Of a stretch of DNA of 64,000 bases, positions 63,901 to 64,000 are shown piece after piece. The notes under the pieces were generated by a model. The model did no database searches and was not told the DNA's origin. It saw nothing but the letters and a program-made list of their open reading frames with translations. The first letter of the stretch is position 1. Each line of letters starts with the position of its first letter. This DNA comes from Thraustochytrium sp. TN22. Its lineage: Eukaryota > Sar > Bigyra > Thraustochytrida > Thraustochytriidae. The stretch is taken from the NCBI GenBank assembly GCA_013306675.1, contig JABLUY010000012.1, positions 186,001-250,000 of the forward strand, written 5' to 3'. The translations under genes were made by a program, and so were the position numbers.

Positions 63901-64000
63901 CTCAAACACGAAGTCGACAGGGCCCGTGAAGGGAAGATGCGAAAACATGGCATCAGGGTCGTCGCCTGGCGCGTCCCCGAAGACTGGGGCCAACCCGTTC
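60967..64000 (-). CDS. Large receptor-like membrane protein with FG-GAP/VCBS and GCC2/GCC3 Cys-rich repeats, 5'-partial
   Basis: The reading frame is open to the right edge of the window with no ATG at its visible start, so the N-terminus is missing. At least 1008 residues are present. The ectodomain begins with FG-GAP/VCBS calcium-loop repeats (DLDADGLLDLLVLDRNG, DVDGDGDLDAFG). EGF-like and GCC2/GCC3 cysteine repeats follow (CYCPAGTFVDEAAGRC, CPLGTYSAQADNATACTPC). Then comes RVGYWRISNRSNDFLECEPDHC, a block typical of large stramenopile and ciliate Cys-rich receptors. The first membrane span is at about 514-535 (DYILLVFLVVVVVLVLVAP). A Ser/Thr-rich cytosolic loop follows, then about eight more spans to the C-terminus. 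The arrangement suggests a surface sensor or adhesion protein. Ligand and signalling partner are unknown. Confidence 0.8.
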   Translation of the reverse strand, partial: NGLAPVFGDAPGDDPDAMFSHLPFTGPVDFVFEDLDADGLLDLLVLDRNGVLWARNTGDTAQPVFTEVELISPLTAFASSLEAFSERAGLALVDADRNGCKDFVVWDKLKGGMALLLRVDDCAPGRSPLVAVRDYTFETGLSATHALFDVDGDGDLDAFGMSEAFVAVTSGYTLALNTASDCLSSCSDRGTCIQPSAARTSALGNYERLMLGLGLRYLVADENIDWALVGTCSCDNVNLHAGVACERCLRDDVYGVDCDQACPTFSRTHLDTRPVYPLAPSIEDCICDEGFVLHRAPQARPEGDFVCYCPAGTFVDEAAGRCTLCPLGTYSAQADNATACTPCEPSGALTPSLGATTPAECACPADREAVAGACGCARGYFTHPEDESICNECPNDFPDTLAAGATTVDDCVARPGMLEVNGSTVVCAMELDCSTSGLTLANVPLRVGYWRISNRSNDFLECEPDHCRGGAHNADVPLAAQYCEPHRHGVLCVECEDGTSLQGASCGKCTSSRERRDYILLVFLVVVVVLVLVAPSLLVLKKLVKTPELAVRADDLEENSQAKPGMAVQDAQTTPEPAKASMPTLRATTSLETEEAEAIPVPPPAQREETWTPSAWDGAGTLGSGESASAEVETVPTDSTPNPAHGNAHGGAQAKKRKSYKAQLKRAWHHYGEKVRIVTAFVQLAALFIITTKLLPSSRAMSIYALAEANVVLFAFAVQVGCVWSPGHVEELFLITILPMVTIALMCVVLALAAALRVRPRPTLVASSFACWFSLQLLLFAFIGIANTLTETFLFQEMPRFADDSAPYRALRADYAVDYDSLEARAARLYAGVMFLVYPTGTAVVFMLGAHLGRSRSTNEALSTYRSALLEGTRFLREPFRPDHAWFASFDLARRFTLSSLFLLAFQASSGGGIVFFTVSSMIFMYCTDLLRPYEDNTNNALAILSLALLSSLGWVGLAREAGALTDQGVRALVTLVLVLEALLVLVTATPLSRHIRVPAWLGDSARKLD

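Overview
This window looks like nuclear DNA from a GC-rich, intron-poor, flagellated protist, most plausibly a stramenopile such as a labyrinthulomycete or a relative. Eukaryotic markers include ATG16, NKAP, a giant USP-family deubiquitinase, a MAP kinase kinase, a calpain-like protein, a 7TM-RGS receptor and a FAM221 protein. The genes are long, mostly single-exon and rich in polyQ, Ala and Arg. Two short GT-AG introns can be placed, in ATG16 and in a WDR54-like gene. The lineage is an inference from gene content and style, because no rRNA or tRNA is present to fix it. GC skew makes long antisense reading frames common, and these were not annotated.

Layout. 1-4.2 kb holds a decayed piggyBac-type DNA transposon. 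Its transposase carries a YqaJ-type nuclease domain between the second and third catalytic aspartates, and this is the most unusual object in the window. 4.2-34.7 kb carries genes only on the minus strand: a CRAL-TRIO/Sec14 lipid-binding protein, an unrecognised 758-aa protein, an FG-GAP-type single-pass membrane protein, a bZIP transcription factor, a very large calpain-like multidomain protein with a lost active site, a PFA-DSP/Siw14-type phosphatase and a 3121-aa ubiquitin hydrolase. A divergent promoter then leads to ATG16 on the plus strand. NKAP follows on the minus strand, with a broken copy of its own 3' end beside it, and then a 608-aa hypothetical.

41-51 kb contains an EF-hand/WD40 protein (WDR49/64-like), a FAM221 family protein, a WDR54-like protein and two small hypotheticals. 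Several of these families are associated with cilia or sperm in animals. 52-64 kb contains a 7TM-RGS receptor, a MAP kinase kinase with a large insert and polyQ tract, a small Cys/His coiled-coil protein, a DMT/EamA transporter, and a large FG-GAP plus Cys-rich multi-pass receptor cut by the window edge.

Non-coding stretches hold several simple and tandem repeats: a TGACGT array at 9.1 kb, 50-68 bp repeats at 16.1-16.4 kb, a pentanucleotide array at 47.4 kb and about 100 bp repeats at 51.5-51.8 kb. Signalling, autophagy, ubiquitin and membrane-sensing functions lie side by side. They do not form an obvious pathway cluster. No CRISPR array, rRNA, tRNA or retroelement was recognised.
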